Positions 21,240 through 32,349 of a stretch of DNA of 64,000 nucleotides are shown one piece after another. Position 1 is the stretch's first letter, and every line of letters starts with the position of its first letter. The DNA lies in contig CM069872.1 in assembly GCA_036172665.1 (NCBI GenBank), positions 50,020,101-50,084,100 on the forward strand, read 5' to 3'. The notes under the pieces were generated by a model that worked only from the letters and a program-made list of their open reading frames with translations, had not been told where the DNA came from and did no database searches. Made by a program: the position numbers and the translations under genes. This stretch comes from Prosopocoilus inquinatus. Taxonomy: Eukaryota > Arthropoda > Insecta > Coleoptera > Lucanidae.

Positions 21240-22330
21240 AGAAGCTGTAATCGAAAGTTTTCTCTTCTGTAACCGATCGTAACTGCTTTTCATTTTGTTG
21301 TCTTTCGAGGAAGAAACGGCAAAAAACAAACAAATTCTTTCGTGTTGGAGGTTTGATTGTATTTTTTTTCTTATGAAAAAAAAAAAAAAATTGAAATTCC
21401 TTTAGAAGTCGAATTTCTCTCGTTTTCGCATTCATTTTCTTTTAATGCAAAAGTGACAAAGAAAAAGATTTTCTCAAATTCATATTTTCGACCAAGTTTT
21501 TTTTTTGCTTCTTGAATTTGTTAAACAATCGATCGTCTTTGGTTTATTTTTAATTCTTTGCTAAAAAAGAAAGAAAGAAAAAGCGAAATACAAGCAAACT
21601 CTGTTGTGTTGGAAGTTGACTGTATTTTGTTTTTTTTTTGTGAAGAAAATCGAAATTCCTTCAGAATTCGAACCTCTCTTGTTTTCGCTTTCAATTTAAT
21701 TTTAACACAAAAATGAAGAAAAGAAGATTTTCTTTAATTCATGTCTTCGAACATATTTTTTTGCTTCTTGAACGTCTTTTGTTTATTTTTAATTTGTTGA
21801 TAAAGAAAGAAAGAAAGAAAGAAAAAGCGAAAAAGAAGTGAATTCTGTTTTGTTGGAAGTTGACTGTATTTTGTCTTTTTGTTTTTTGTGAAGAAAATCG
21901 AAATTCCATTAGAATTCAAACCTCTCTTGTTTTCGCTTTCAATTTAATTTTAACCCAAAAATGAAGAAAAAAAGATTTTCTTTAATTCATGTCTTCGAAC
22001 ATATTTTTTTGGTTCTTGAATTTGCTTAAACAATCGATCGTCTTTTGTTTATTTTTAATTTTTTTGATAAAAAATTAAAGAAAAAGCGAAATACGATTAA
22101 ATTCTGTTGTGTTGGAAGTTGACTGTATTTTGTTTTTTTTTTTTGTGAAGAAAATCGAAATTCCTTCAGAATTCGAACCTCTCTTGTTTTCGCTTTCACT
22201 TTAATTTTAAGACAAAAATTAAAAAAAAACTCTTAAATTCATATCTTTGACAATAATTTTTTGCTTCTTGAAGTTGTTAAACAATCGATCGTATTTTGTT
22301 TATTTATTTATTTTTTTCATAAAAACAAGA
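21240..22330. repeat. Tandem repeat, about 250 bp unit, four copies
   Basis: Each unit carries GAAAATCGAAATTCCTTCAG, CTCTTGTTTTCGCTTTCAAT, ATTTTCTTTAATTCATGTCT and a poly-purine GAAAGAAAGAAA stretch. Copies recur near 21393, 21651, 21898 and 22157. All open frames here are low-complexity by-products. Confidence 0.8.
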
Positions 22331-23280
22331 CTAGTTTTCTTTTGTATTTTCAGAAACCTTTTAATTCTGAAGCCAATTCTGAAAATAGTAAATAAAATCA
22401 AAATAATCGATCAAAGGCTAAGCGAAGGCGATGCAATTTTTTTTTTAAATTCTGCTGCCGTTCTTAAAAGAATGCCAAAATTAAAATTAAAATTTAAAAA
22501 AAATATCGCGAACATCCGACTTTTTTATCGTATTATTGACTTTTTCTTTTTCCTTTCTTATCGAATTGATTTTTCGCATCTTATTGTCGCTTGTTTGTAG
22601 GTCATCGTTCTTCATTTGTTTCGTATCCATCACCGTTACGATCGTCTTTTATTTTGCTCACTGCATTTCGTTTTCTTATTGTTATGTTTTTCGTCCGACG
22701 TGGATTTGTCGATCTTCTTTTGTTTTGTTTTTTTGTGATTCTGAATTCTTGCTGGTTTCGTTTGTATTTTCTTTTGCTTGTTTTTTATTCGAGTTTTGAT
22801 ATCCAAATCGGCGATTTTTTTTATCTTTTTGTCTCTGATTTAAGAAAAAAATTAACGTCCTTTTGCCTCGCTGCTTTTCCTGCTTTGGAGACTTGGAGAA
22901 TTGGAGATTAAAGAGTAAGTCTGTTTGACGTAAATTGTTTAAAAAAAAAATGTTAACCTTAACAATTACACGACCAAAAACAGCTGACTGAGGTAATGAG
23001 AAAGGCGCATGCGTCTTAAAATTGCTCAAAAAAAATCAAATCCAGTTGATCATACTTTTTGGAGATTTTGCAAATGTCTCTTCTCACGCCAATAGGGGAA
23101 CTGATCACGTGATCGAACAAATTAATTTAAATAACTTGTTGTCCTCGATTCTCTTTTTCCCTTTTTCCCTTTCCGGATTTCATTTTATTTCATTTGCTTT
23201 AATGATTTTAATTGTTATTTTAACTTGTTTTGTGTTGTTACATTTAGGTTTTTATCTTAAAAAAAATATATATGATTGTG
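22331..23280. other. T-rich intergenic DNA, no gene credited
   Basis: Long open frames on both strands reflect extreme T/A bias (Phe/Leu/Ser-rich translations) and show no domain. A short family 2 Penelope terminal fragment (CGACTCTTGTCCGATGAAAA) follows at 23298-23325. Confidence 0.5.
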
Positions 23281-23340
23281 ATTTACGACAAGTTCGAAGT
23301 CGACTCTTGTCCGATGAAAATTACAAGTAAAAAGGTTTTT

Positions 23341-24087
23341 TTTTAATATTTAATCAATTAATAATTTAATTAAACACAAATGAAAACTTCTAGTGTGTGG
23401 AATTAAATTGACTTTTTTTGATTGACAGTGACGACCGGAATTTAATACTCGCGGCTGTACTGATACCGTGAAATTTTCTTTTTACTTTTTTTCAGTTTTA
23501 GAAAAAGAAGTGTCAATGCATTTCAGGATAGGCAAAAAAGTTTCAATAAAACAAATAATGTCAATTATGAAAGAAGGATAAGTCTTAAGTATTAAAAAAA
23601 AACGTTGTTTAGCATCAAAGTTCAAGTTCATGTTCGTGATTCGTAGGGGAGGGGGGAGGGGGCGTGAAACGGTGAATCGTAATATACAAACATAGTTCAA
23701 GAGGAGGTCGCGAAACCTAAAAGTTTGGGAGTTTGGTTAGAGTTTAAAAACCTTTTTACTTACTACGACAAGATCGTTTCTGAATTTTGAAAAGCTTACA
23801 GCTTTGGTTTTTTTGTTATGTTTACATTGTTTTCAAAATTTCTTGTTGTTTTTTTATTGCTTTGTGACTTTTTACATTTTCAAGTAACTTAGGGTCGGTA
23901 CTTATGGATTTGACTCAATAATTAGGTTTTAATTAGTTTTTCTACTTTTTAGCCATAATTTCATGAATATTTGTTTGACTTTGTGGTTTTGATGACGGAA
24001 ATTGTTCCGAGACATGTCAACTAGTCGACCTTTGACGATTAATCGACGATTAATAAGCGGATTTGGAAAATTGAGCTACATTTTATA
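23341..24087. other. Intergenic, no gene recognised
   Basis: A GGGGAGGGGGGAGGGGG run lies near 23645. No other feature could be assigned. Confidence 0.4.
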
Positions 24088-24210
24088 AACAGATAAAACA
24101 GCGACATCCTGCGATCGCTTTTTGACCTTACATTGCAATAGGATAGACAAATTGAAGCGGATTTGCTGCCTAATCCCCCATGCAAGGCGGCCATGCAGCA
24201 AAATTTTTAA
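24088..24210. mobile_element. Penelope-type end fragment, family 4
   Basis: GATCGCTTTTTGACCTTACA, AGGATAGACAAATTGAAGCG and GCAAGGCGGCCATGC match the outer arms of the insertion at 44013-44602. Truncated; no hammerhead. Confidence 0.7.
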
Positions 24211-24227
24211 AACCACATTTTATAATT

Positions 24228-24375
24228 GAAGTCGACTCTCGTCTTAAACTTTAAACGGCCACTGAAAAAACGGAAGAAACACTCAACGTTTCGCTATCGC
24301 TTGACGGCTTCGTCGGGAGTGAAAACAAACAATAAAACATTTTTTTTTTCACTCCCGACGAAGCTAAAACGATCC
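24228..24375. mobile_element. Penelope-type fragment, family 2, two mutated hammerheads in inverted orientation
   Basis: On the minus strand at about 24283-24336: CACTC CCGACGA ... GCGAAACGTTGAGTG; on the plus strand from 24350: CACTCCCGACGAAGC. In both the invariant core position reads CCGACGA instead of CTGACGA, so activity is not expected. Confidence 0.65.
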
Positions 24376-24420
24376 ATCAGGTTTTACGTTGTCCGTTTAT
24401 AATTTAGAAACCATTTTCTA

Positions 24421-25207
24421 CATTTTGTAGTGACTAGAGCCTTCTTTACGACGATTTTTTATTCAAAAGCCTTTGTTAATTAAAGACAAAGTTAAGGATA
24501 AATTTGAGCGGATAAAAAATGTCCCAACTTGTAAGAAAGGCATTCCTTTTATTTTACATTATTACTTGCTCTTGATTTTGTTTCGTGAAGCTTTTCCCTT
24601 TTTTCTCCAATAAGCAGAAAACTCGTCGAGTTACAAAATGGCAGCGTGTTTTAAACTTACCCCACATTCTTAGAAGACATAATCCAAAACGTCTCAGCCC
24701 TTACCCCACATTCTTAGCAGGCATAATCCAAGACGTTTTAAGTCACGTTTTTTTTTAAATATCACATATTAAAGACTCCCATTTATCCTCGTTGAAAAAA
24801 AAATAGCACACACGTCTGATTTGGAAACGAAACTCGTGCAGAAAGAACCGTCCCGTCCACACACGCACGCCAACACATTAAAAACGACAAATGATGAGCA
24901 CGATTCTCTCTAAACGATGAATACATCGTCCTCGCATCTTCACCTTGTACTTTCACGAATTCCATTTTTGTTCATCATTATGCGTGAGAGCAGGCCTGTA
25001 GCAAGTCAGTTCATTCAGACAGAGAAGAAATATTAAGAAGTCATGAAGCATCATAACACGCAAATTCTGTTATAAAAAAAGAATTAATTAAACTATTGTC
25101 ATAATTTGTGTATTCATTTAATTTTTTAGTATTTTAAGTCAAATCTTTGATTGTAGCTGATGAAATATTCACCAAAGTTTGTTAAAAAAAAATTAAAAAA
25201 AGTGATC
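24421..25207. other. Intergenic, no gene recognised
   Basis: A roughly 50 bp direct repeat is present (CTTACCCCACATTCTTAG near 24656 and 24700). Confidence 0.4.
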
Positions 25208-26137
25208 ACGAGCCTTTGATACTATAGATCATCGTCTCTTGCTTGCAATTTTAAATTTCATTGGATTGGATAATAGTGCTATCACACTTATTTCAAATTA
25301 CATTTCTAATCGTGTTCAAAAAGTAAAAACTGATGATATTGTTTCTGACCCTTTAACAATTAGGAAAGGTGTTAGTCAAGGATCAATTTTAGGTCCTATT
25401 CTTTACACAATTTATACTTGTTATATTCCTTCCGTACTTAGGCATTGTAGATATCATTTATATGCCGACGACACTCAAATTTACCACTACTCTCCTGAAA
25501 ATGAATTACGTAATGCGCTTAATTTAATTAATACTGATCTCGCTGCTCTAGAAAATATTTCTGTAAAACGCACTCTGCAAATTAATCCTAATAAATCCGC
25601 TGTTATGCTATTTGCAAAAAAAAGACTCTTGTAAAAGTCGTATAACAATAGATGATGTTAACATTGCAGTTAATAATGTACGTTTCCCGGTTGTTGAATG
25701 TTATAAAAATCTAGGGTTGTATTTAGATACTGACTTGCGTTTTAAATTGCATATTTCTAAATTAATACAGAAATCATATTGTACATTAAAAGTTTTATTC
25801 GCGAACAGAAATAACAATAATTGTGATAAAACTGTGATTCAATATATCAATCTAATATCGATTCGAGAGATATTTCTAGGATACGTACAACTGGTTCAAA
25901 ATTCGTGTTTGCGTTTTATATATGGAATCAAGAAGAGACAGCATATATCTCACACTCTCAGTTGGGCTAATTGGCTAGACGTGTCTAAACGAAGAAGATT
26001 ACATTTAATGTGTTTGTATTTAAAAATATGATAATCTTTATTAAGTCACGACCAAAGACTTAGTTAGGAAGTAAGTTGAAAATCTAACGGGATATGGTCA
26101 CTGGACGATTAGTAAAAGGCAACTCCTTTGTTTAAGG

Positions 26138-26176
26138 CCTCAATATTTCGTTGTATTTAACAACTTCATCAGGAGG
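26138..26176 (-). ncRNA. Hammerhead ribozyme, type I, family 1 (left arm)
   Basis: Minus strand: stem I CCUC, CUGAUGA, stem II GUUGU/ACAAC with loop UAAAU, GAAA, palindromic stem III AUAU, then predicted cleavage before GAGG, which closes stem I. All invariant core residues are present. It is the mirror image of the copy at 30306-30344. Confidence 0.8.
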
Positions 26177-26486
26177 TTTACTATAAAGTTAACAAGAGGT
26201 TAAATAATCCAAATCTTAAGGTTACACTACTTACAACTAGAGATGGATGAATTGGTCAACAAATACAATCATTGAAGCCACAATTGGGCTGTGATTACAT
26301 GTTAAAATTACAAGAAATATAAAAACATCGTACTACGTTACTTAAGTCAGACATGTGCACAAGAACAATGGCGGAATTGGCGGTAATTGTCAAAGCATCA
26401 AGTAACCAACTGAACAACTTAAGAAAACTAATTACCCTAAGTAACGAAATGAGGGAAGTTCATAAAAAAAATAACTGAATTGAAAA

Positions 26487-26810
26487 CTATTTTGATGATT
26501 TTTTTTTATTTTTAACAAATCTAAGAATATGAGCATAAATGTTGCTGATGTTGTCAATATCCGACCTGAAATTGACAGAATGTTCATTCTTTTGAATATG
26601 AATCATTTCTAGGAAAAGTCTGTTCTTTAGATTTTTTTCAAGGGTTAAAATGCTAGTATTGTCAAAATCAAATCGGTGATCACTTTCCACAGCATGAGGT
26701 GCCAAGGCACAAGCTACCTTCCCTGTTCTAATGTCGCTTTTATGTTGGGAAATGCGATTTTTTAACCATTGTCCCGTTTGCCCAATGTATTCTTTTTTTC
26801 GCAATTAGAT
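26487..26810 (-). pseudogene. GIY-YIG endonuclease fragment of Penelope-like element (left arm)
   Basis: Encodes KEYIGQTGQWLKNRI (the YIG half of the GIY-YIG motif plus downstream Arg), an H-x-S-DI-TGK segment, and a C-terminal ESDHRFDF...ILTLEKN block typical of Penelope endonucleases. The GIY half and upstream zinc-binding cysteines are absent because the fragment is fused at about 26805 to an inverted N-terminal ORF segment. An extra AA in the poly-A run shifts its start relative to the other copies. Confidence 0.8.
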
Positions 26811-27478
26811 GATTACCAACAATTATGGACAAGAAGTGACCAAATCACTAAAACAATGGTCTTCACTCAACAACAAATTGGCCAACAAATTGAATAGGAA
26901 AATATTTTTACTAGAATGTCGAAGATTAGAAATTTTACCGAACCACAAATCACACACAAATGTATTTTTCAACTAAAAAACAACATTAACAGTTCAACTA
27001 ATCTAGCTTCAGAAAGTTTACCGGTAGCAATTTTCAATGAATACAAGTTTAGAATGCAACACGCTTTTGAGAAAAAATTTAACTATATTAAATCTAAAAA
27101 TATTAACAAAATTCAAAAATTAAATAATGAAAGATTGCAAAGAAAAAAACTTTTTGTAAATAATAGTAAATGGTTTAAGAATATTTCTAACACTTCAATA
27201 CCAAAGGACATATCTGACTTTCTATCATTGGGACCAAAATTTAGCCTTTCACCCAACGCAACAGCTTCTAATATGTATCAACTTCTTGCTGAGGTTGAGA
27301 ATATCTTAGACTTGATTCCTGAACAGGAAGAAAAAAACATTGTCCGAGCAAGAGCCACTAATGTGATTACCAATTCCTTACAATGGGAAAGAACACCGTC
27401 AGACTATGAAGGAATTCTTAGGAAAACTAAGAATTTTCTTAAGAATAACCCTCAAATTTGCATCCTGGAAGCCGATAA
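26809..27478 (+). pseudogene. Inverted copy of the Penelope ORF N-terminal part
   Basis: Translates to the same sequence as residues 1-263 of the RT ORF on the opposite strand, minus a block around residues 47-88 lost near 26938. The copy stops exactly at the EADK motif of the RT (residue 263), where it joins the minus-strand GIY-YIG start at 27479. No independent function expected. Confidence 0.85.
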
Positions 27479-27548
27479 ATGTCGCTTTTATGTTGGGAAA
27501 TGCGATTTTTTAACCATTGTCCCGTTTGCCCAATGTATTCTTTTTCGC

Positions 27549-29671
27549 AATCAACATGGTATTGAGTAAACTAGACCGCTGTTAAACAGAAAAGGTGTCT
27601 TGTCCTTTGTTTTAGTGAAAACACTATTGATAGTATGATTATTATATTGTACAATGTTCAAAAATTTAAAATCTTTAAAAATATAGATGACTTTATTACT
27701 TAGGGAGTTAATGTGTATTAATTTTCTGAATTTCCTATCATTATTGTTATCATCCATATGACATGGCAATTTGTTGTTTTGGTAAATTAATCTGCAAGTT
27801 AATGCTTTGGGGAAACCATTATTAGTGAAAAGTTTGAATAGTTTATCTAAATTTTCTTTCAGAAAGACCGGATGACTAATATGAGTAACTCTGTTTTTCA
27901 TTGAAATAATTACATTCATTTTTTGTTTCATTGTATGGCTAGAATGAAAATTAATATATCTACCAGAGGCTGTTGGTTTTTGATACCAGTTTAGTCGTAT
28001 ACTCTGATCTTCCATTCTAATTACTCGTGTGTCAAGAAAAGGTACACTGTTATTTTTCTCTTCTTCAATAGAAATTTGTAGGTGTTCATTAAAACTATTG
28101 AAAGTGATCAGAATATATTGCAACTGGTCTACAGGAATTGCAGTAATCAAATCGTCAACATATTTATAAATAAACGGAAGTTGAAACGTTAATTTATCTA
28201 TAACAAAATCTAATAATTTGTCCATCACCATAAGGGCGAATATGAGGCTAATGGGGTTACCCATAGGTACACCGAATTTTTGTAAGTAAATTACATTATT
28301 GAATGAAAAAAAATTGTTGTTAAAAATGAAATTCAAACACTTCAAAAATTGTTCAAGAGTAAGTTTACAATAAGGTTCGATCCTGTGCCAATCCTCTGTG
28401 ATGATACCAACAACCAAATCAATTGGAATGTTAGTAAACAGTGAAACTACATCTAGCGAAATCAACACATAATCGTTTGGAAGAATGACATTTTTCATTT
28501 GATTTACAAAGTTAAAGGTATCTTTAATATTGTAACTAGTTTTTAAAGTGAAGGCTTTATTAAGTATTTCTGACAAAAATTTGGCTAAATTATAGGTCAT
28601 GGATCCGACGCTACTGACTATGGGTCTCAAGGGCACATCTGGCTTATGTATCTTAGGTAAACAGTAAAGTTTAGGACAAATTGAGTTGTAAGTAACTAGT
28701 TGCTTGAAATTGTCAATGTTTATATTTTCGGTTTGTTTCAACTGTTTAAGAATTTTGTTAAGTTTAGTTTGTACACTACTAGTAGGGTCTTTGTTGACCT
28801 TAACATATGCTTCATCCTCCTGTAACAGCTTATTGACTTTATTATCGTAGTCGCTTCTGTCTATGACCACAGTGACATTGCCTTTATCGGCTTCCAGGAT
28901 GCAAATTTGAGGGTTATTCTTAAGAAAATTCTTAGTTTTCCTAAGAATTCCTTCATAGTCTGAAGGTGTTCTTTCCCATTGTAAGGAATTGGTAATCATA
29001 TTAGTGGCTCTTGCTCGGACAATGTTTTTTTCTTCCTGTTCAGGAATCAAGTCTAAGATATTCTCAACCTCAGCAAGAAGTTGATACATATTAGAAGCTG
29101 TTGCGTTGGGTGAAAGGCTAAATTTTGGTCCCAATGATAGAAAGTCAGATATGTCCTTTGGTATTGAAGTGTTAGAAATATTCTTAAACCATTTACTATT
29201 ATTTACAAAAAGTTTTTTTCTTTGCAATCTTTCATTATTTAATTTTTGAATTTTGTTAATATTTTTAGATTTAATATAGTTAAATTTTTTCTCAAAAGCG
29301 TGTTGCATTCTAAACTTGTATTCATTGAAAATTGCTACCGGTAAACTTTCTGAAGCTAGATTAGTTGAACTGTTAATGTTGTTTTTCAGTTGAACATTAC
29401 ATTTGTGTGTGATTTTTATTTCTAGATGTAAAACCTTTCTTCCTAACCTGTTTTGAAATTGCACTGTTTCTTGAGAGGTCCTTGGGTCTTGAGGAGTTAA
29501 CAGCTCTATGATATTCTTGTATCCATGTTTAATATGGTTCGGTAAAATTTCTAATCTTCGACATTCTAGTAAAAATATTTTCCTATTCAATTTGTTGGCC
29601 AATTTGTTGTTGAGTGAAGACCATTGTTTTAGTGATTTGGTCACTTCTTGTCCATAATTGTTGGTAATCAT
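27549..29671 (-). CDS. Penelope-like reverse transcriptase (706 aa, lacks its GIY-YIG domain)
   Basis: RT of a Penelope-like retroelement. Landmarks: EADKGN at residues 260-265 and LPKIHKP at 338-344 (N-terminal RT motifs of Penelope), SLDVVSLFTNIP at 405-416 (motif A with catalytic Asp), GVPMGNPIS at 467-475 (motif B), YVDDL at 504-508 (motif C, second and third catalytic Asp), VPFLDTRV at 543-550 and a WYQKPTASGRYINFHS thumb motif near 560-580. The frame stops after SGLVYSIPC, just before the GIY-YIG domain would continue; the downstream bases (27548-27479) encode CEKEYIGQTG in another frame, so a 2-nt deletion at the IPC codons is the simplest explanation. The ATG abuts the inverted junction, so the true N-terminus may be missing. 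Domain-complete for RT but not for the whole element. Confidence 0.9.
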
Positions 29672-29990
29672 CTAATTGCGAAAAAGAATACATTGGGCAA
29701 ACGGGACAATGGTTAAAAAATCGCATTTCCCAACATAAAAGCGACATTAGAACAGGGAAGGTAGCTTGTGCCTTGGCATCTCATGCTGTGGAAAGTGATC
29801 ACCGATTTGATTTTGACAATACTAGCATTTTAACCCTTGAAAAAATCTAAAGAACAGACTTTTCTTAGAAATGATTCATATTCAAAAGAATGAACATTCT
29901 GTCAATTTCAGGTCGGATATTGACAACATCAGCAACATTTATGCTCATATTCTTAGGTTTGTTAAAAATAAAAAAAAATTCATCAAAATA
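29672..29990 (+). pseudogene. GIY-YIG endonuclease fragment of Penelope-like element (right arm)
   Basis: Inverted counterpart of 26487-26810: CEKEYIGQTGQWLKNRI in frame, then a frameshift/stop after ILTLEK near 29850 where an A is missing relative to the left arm. Fused upstream to the start of the minus-strand RT ORF. Confidence 0.8.
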
Positions 29991-30305
29991 GTTTTCAATT
30001 CAGTTAATTTTTTTTTAATGAACTTCTCTCATTTCGTTACTTAGGGTAATTAGTTTTCTTAAGTTGTTCAGTTGGTTACTTGATGCTTTGACAATTACCG
30101 CCAATTCCGCCATTGTTCTTGTGCACATGTCTGACTTAAGTAACGTAGTACGATGTTTTTATTTTTCTTGTAATTTTAACACGTAATCACAGCCCAATAT
30201 TGTGGCTTCAATGATTGTATTTGTTGACCAATTCATCCATCTCTAGTTGTAAGTAGTGTAACCTTAAGATTTGGATTATTTAACTCTTGTTAACTTTATA
30301 GTAAA

Positions 30306-30344
30306 CCTCCTGATGAAGTTGTTAAATACAACGAAATATTGAGG
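30306..30344 (+). ncRNA. Hammerhead ribozyme, type I, family 1 (right arm)
   Basis: CCUC (30306-30309), CUGAUGA (30310-30316), stem II GUUGU/ACAAC (30318-30332), GAAA (30333-30336), UAUU (30337-30340), GAGG (30341-30344). Predicted cleavage after U30340. Stem III is the self-complementary AUAU formed with the last A of GAAA. Confidence 0.82.
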
Positions 30345-30871
30345 CCTTAAACAAAGGAGTTGCCTTTTACTAATCGTCCAGTGACCATATCCCGTTAGAT
30401 TTTCAACTTACTTCCAATTTAAAAATATGTACATATAAAACTCCTCCATACCTGTATAATAAAATTACCTATAGGACGGACGTACATAACTTAAATTTAC
30501 GTTTCAAACATACTCTTACTATTCCATCACATAAGACGGAACAGTTTAACCGGAGTTTCTCTTATCAAATAGCTTCGCTTTAAGTTAATAATGAGGGATA
30601 AACTTTGCAAGAGTGCGTAATTCGAATGACCGACATATCACAGTTTTCATGTTTCTAAATTTATTTAGTTACCTAGATCGCTAATATAATAATTTGCAAT
30701 AGTTTTCAGTTATTAGGATAAATGTAACATCAGGCTTTCATTTGTTTTTGTCAATCTGAATTTATCCTTTGGTCACCATTTTATATTGGAAAATCTTTTT
30801 ATATAACTTATGTATCACAACATATTCATGGTGTATCAATAAAATTTATTATTATTATTATTAAAAAAATT

Positions 30872-31040
30872 TGTTGCAAATCGTTTTTGATTGCAGTGAA
30901 AACTTCATTATGCTTTGACAGCAAGCATGGCCGCCTTGCATGGGGGACTTATTAGGAACAAATCCGCTTCAATTTTTCTATCCTACTGCAATGTCAGGTC
31001 AAAAAGCGATCGTAAGATGTCGCTATTTTATCTATTCATC
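30872..31040. mobile_element. Penelope-type fragment, family 4, inside the LINE tail
   Basis: Contains GCAAATCGTTTTTGATTGCA, GACAGCAAGCATGGCCGCCT and AAAAAGCGATCG as in 44013-44602, but the hammerhead segment is deleted. Flanked on both sides by ATTATTATTATT, consistent with insertion into the LINE's (ATT)n tail. Confidence 0.75.
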
Positions 31041-31149
31041 ATTATTATTATTTGATATTTTGGTGCTTACGTCTGAACTGTAGTTAAATCGTTGACAGGT
31101 GCAATGAGGATGAAATGAGTCAAGTGAGTTGATTTTGCACTAGCAAATT

Positions 31150-32345
31150 TTGCTTGGTTCTATTCAAGCTATTGATACAATTATAAACAGAACGATTATC
31201 AGTCTTTTTACTTGAGGAATTAAGGGTAAGTCTTTTACTTGAGGAATGAAGGGCAAATCTTTTACTTGAGGAATTAATTGTAAGATATGCTAAGCGTATC
31301 TGCATGAAATACAAGTGACTGGGAATCTGTTTTACCAAGTTTTTAAAGTGGAATGCTTTTCGAAATTTCAAAATTTGCTCTTAAATTCTGTATACAAAAA
31401 AGGCGCAAGAAAAACAGATCTAGGATCTAAAATGCTGCCCTGTGGCATTCCCAATTTAATCATACGCTTTTCATTTTCCATTAAATAAAAACAGAGGATC
31501 TAAAATGCTGTCCTGTGGTATTCCTATTTTAATTACACGCTTTACAGGCAATCAAATGGCAAGTGGCCAGATTTCCTGCGGTCACGATTACATTGCTAAA
31601 TTGTTCCTGTATTTTAACCCTCTCTGAAAATGAACACGAAGTAATTTATTTGAAGATGGATTATGTTGTACTCCACCCCCCTAACTTTTCCCTCTCATTC
31701 GAAAATAATTAGCCCAACTTCTACACCTGCTACGATATTTCAATGATAAGCACTGCGGGATTCGTAAATCAAGTAATTCGCTATTCAAGCTATTGATACA
31801 ATTTTAAAAAGAACGATTATCAGTCTCTTTTTAGTTGAGGAATTAAGAGTGAGTCTTTTACTTGAGGGATTAAGGTTAAATCTTTTACTTGATGAATTAA
31901 GGGTAAGTTATGTTAAACGTAACTGCATGAAATACAAGTGACTGAAAATTAAAATTCTATACACAAAAAGGCGCATGAAAAACAGATCTAGGATCTAAAA
32001 TGGTCCCCTGTGGCATTCCCAATTTAATCATACGCTTTTCATTTTCCATTAAATAAAAACAGAGGATCTAAAATGTTGTCCTGTGGTATTCCTATTTTCA
32101 TTACGTGCTTTACAGGCAATCAAATGGCAAGTGGCCAGATTTCCTGCGGTCACGATTACATTGCTAAATTGTTCCTGTATTTTAACCCTCTCTGAAAATG
32201 AACACGAAGTAATTTATTTGAAGTTGGAGTATGTTGTACCCCACCCCCCTAACTTTTCCCTCTCATTCGAAAATAATTAGCCCAACTTCTACACCTGCTA
32301 CGATATTTCAATGATAAGCACTGCGGGATTCGTAAATCAAGTAAT
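31150..32345. repeat. Direct duplication of about 570-600 bp (31150-31762 and 31785-32345)
   Basis: Both copies run from TTCAAGCTATTGATACAATT through TTTTACTTGAGGAATTAAGG, the RT-like scraps and CAAATGGCAAGTGGCCAGAT to CGTAAATCAAGTAATTCGC. They differ by a few percent. The second copy is a little shorter. Confidence 0.85.
31383..31560 (-). pseudogene. Two tandem scraps of a reverse transcriptase motif B
   Basis: Minus-strand translation gives VKRVIKIGIPQDSILDP (about 31550-31500) followed by KRMIKLGMPQGSILDPRS (about 31473-31420). These match the G-x-PQGS-x-L-x-P motif B of non-LTR reverse transcriptases. The same pair recurs in the second half of the duplication at about 31975-32110. Too short to place in a clade. 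Confidence 0.6.
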
Positions 32346-32349
32346 TCGC

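Larger units (their letters stand above)
26031..30416. mobile_element. Penelope-like element, 4.4 kb inverted-repeat copy
   Basis: Bounded by a 13 bp target duplication. The left 1.45 kb (26031-27478) is the inverted complement of the right 1.5 kb (about 28910-30416), except for a deletion of roughly 130-175 nt near 26940. Parts from left to right: 3' end with hammerhead (minus), GIY-YIG fragment (minus), N-terminal ORF copy (plus), start of GIY-YIG and the whole RT (minus), GIY-YIG fragment (plus), 3' end with hammerhead (plus). Complex partly inverted copies are known for Penelope elements; a near-complete foldback like this is less usual. Confidence 0.9.
25211..30600 (+). pseudogene. Reverse transcriptase of a non-LTR element (partial, interrupted)
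   Basis: Visible motifs, in order: AFDTIDHRLL (RT motif A region, 25211-25240), GVSQGSILGPILYTIYT (motif B, about 25367-25417) and YADDTQIY (motif C catalytic Asp pair, about 25461-25484). A frameshift in an A-run near 25618 separates the two frames 25239-25634 and 25612-26031. After the inserted Penelope element the reading frame continues at 30417 with an ICTYKTPPYLYNKI-type C-terminal sequence, ending at about 30582. The N-terminal endonuclease and part of the RT are missing, so this is a dead copy. Confidence 0.85.
25208..30868 (+). mobile_element. 5'-truncated non-LTR retrotransposon (jockey/CR1-like), split by a Penelope element
   Basis: The reverse transcriptase coding sequence begins abruptly at 25208 and is interrupted at 26030 by a 4386 bp insertion; it resumes at 30417 and ends with an AATAAA-like region and an (ATT)n tail at about 30846-30862. 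A 13 bp duplication, ATTTAAAAATATG, at 26018-26030 and 30417-30429 marks the insertion. 5' truncation and a microsatellite tail are typical of jockey/CR1-type LINEs. A family 4 Penelope fragment sits in the (ATT)n tail. Confidence 0.85.

Noticed and set aside
22247..23029. Several open frames of 87-117 codons on both strands
   Set aside because: Translations are Phe/Leu/Ser or Lys/Asn-rich by base bias, overlap each other in opposite strands and show no domain or conserved start.
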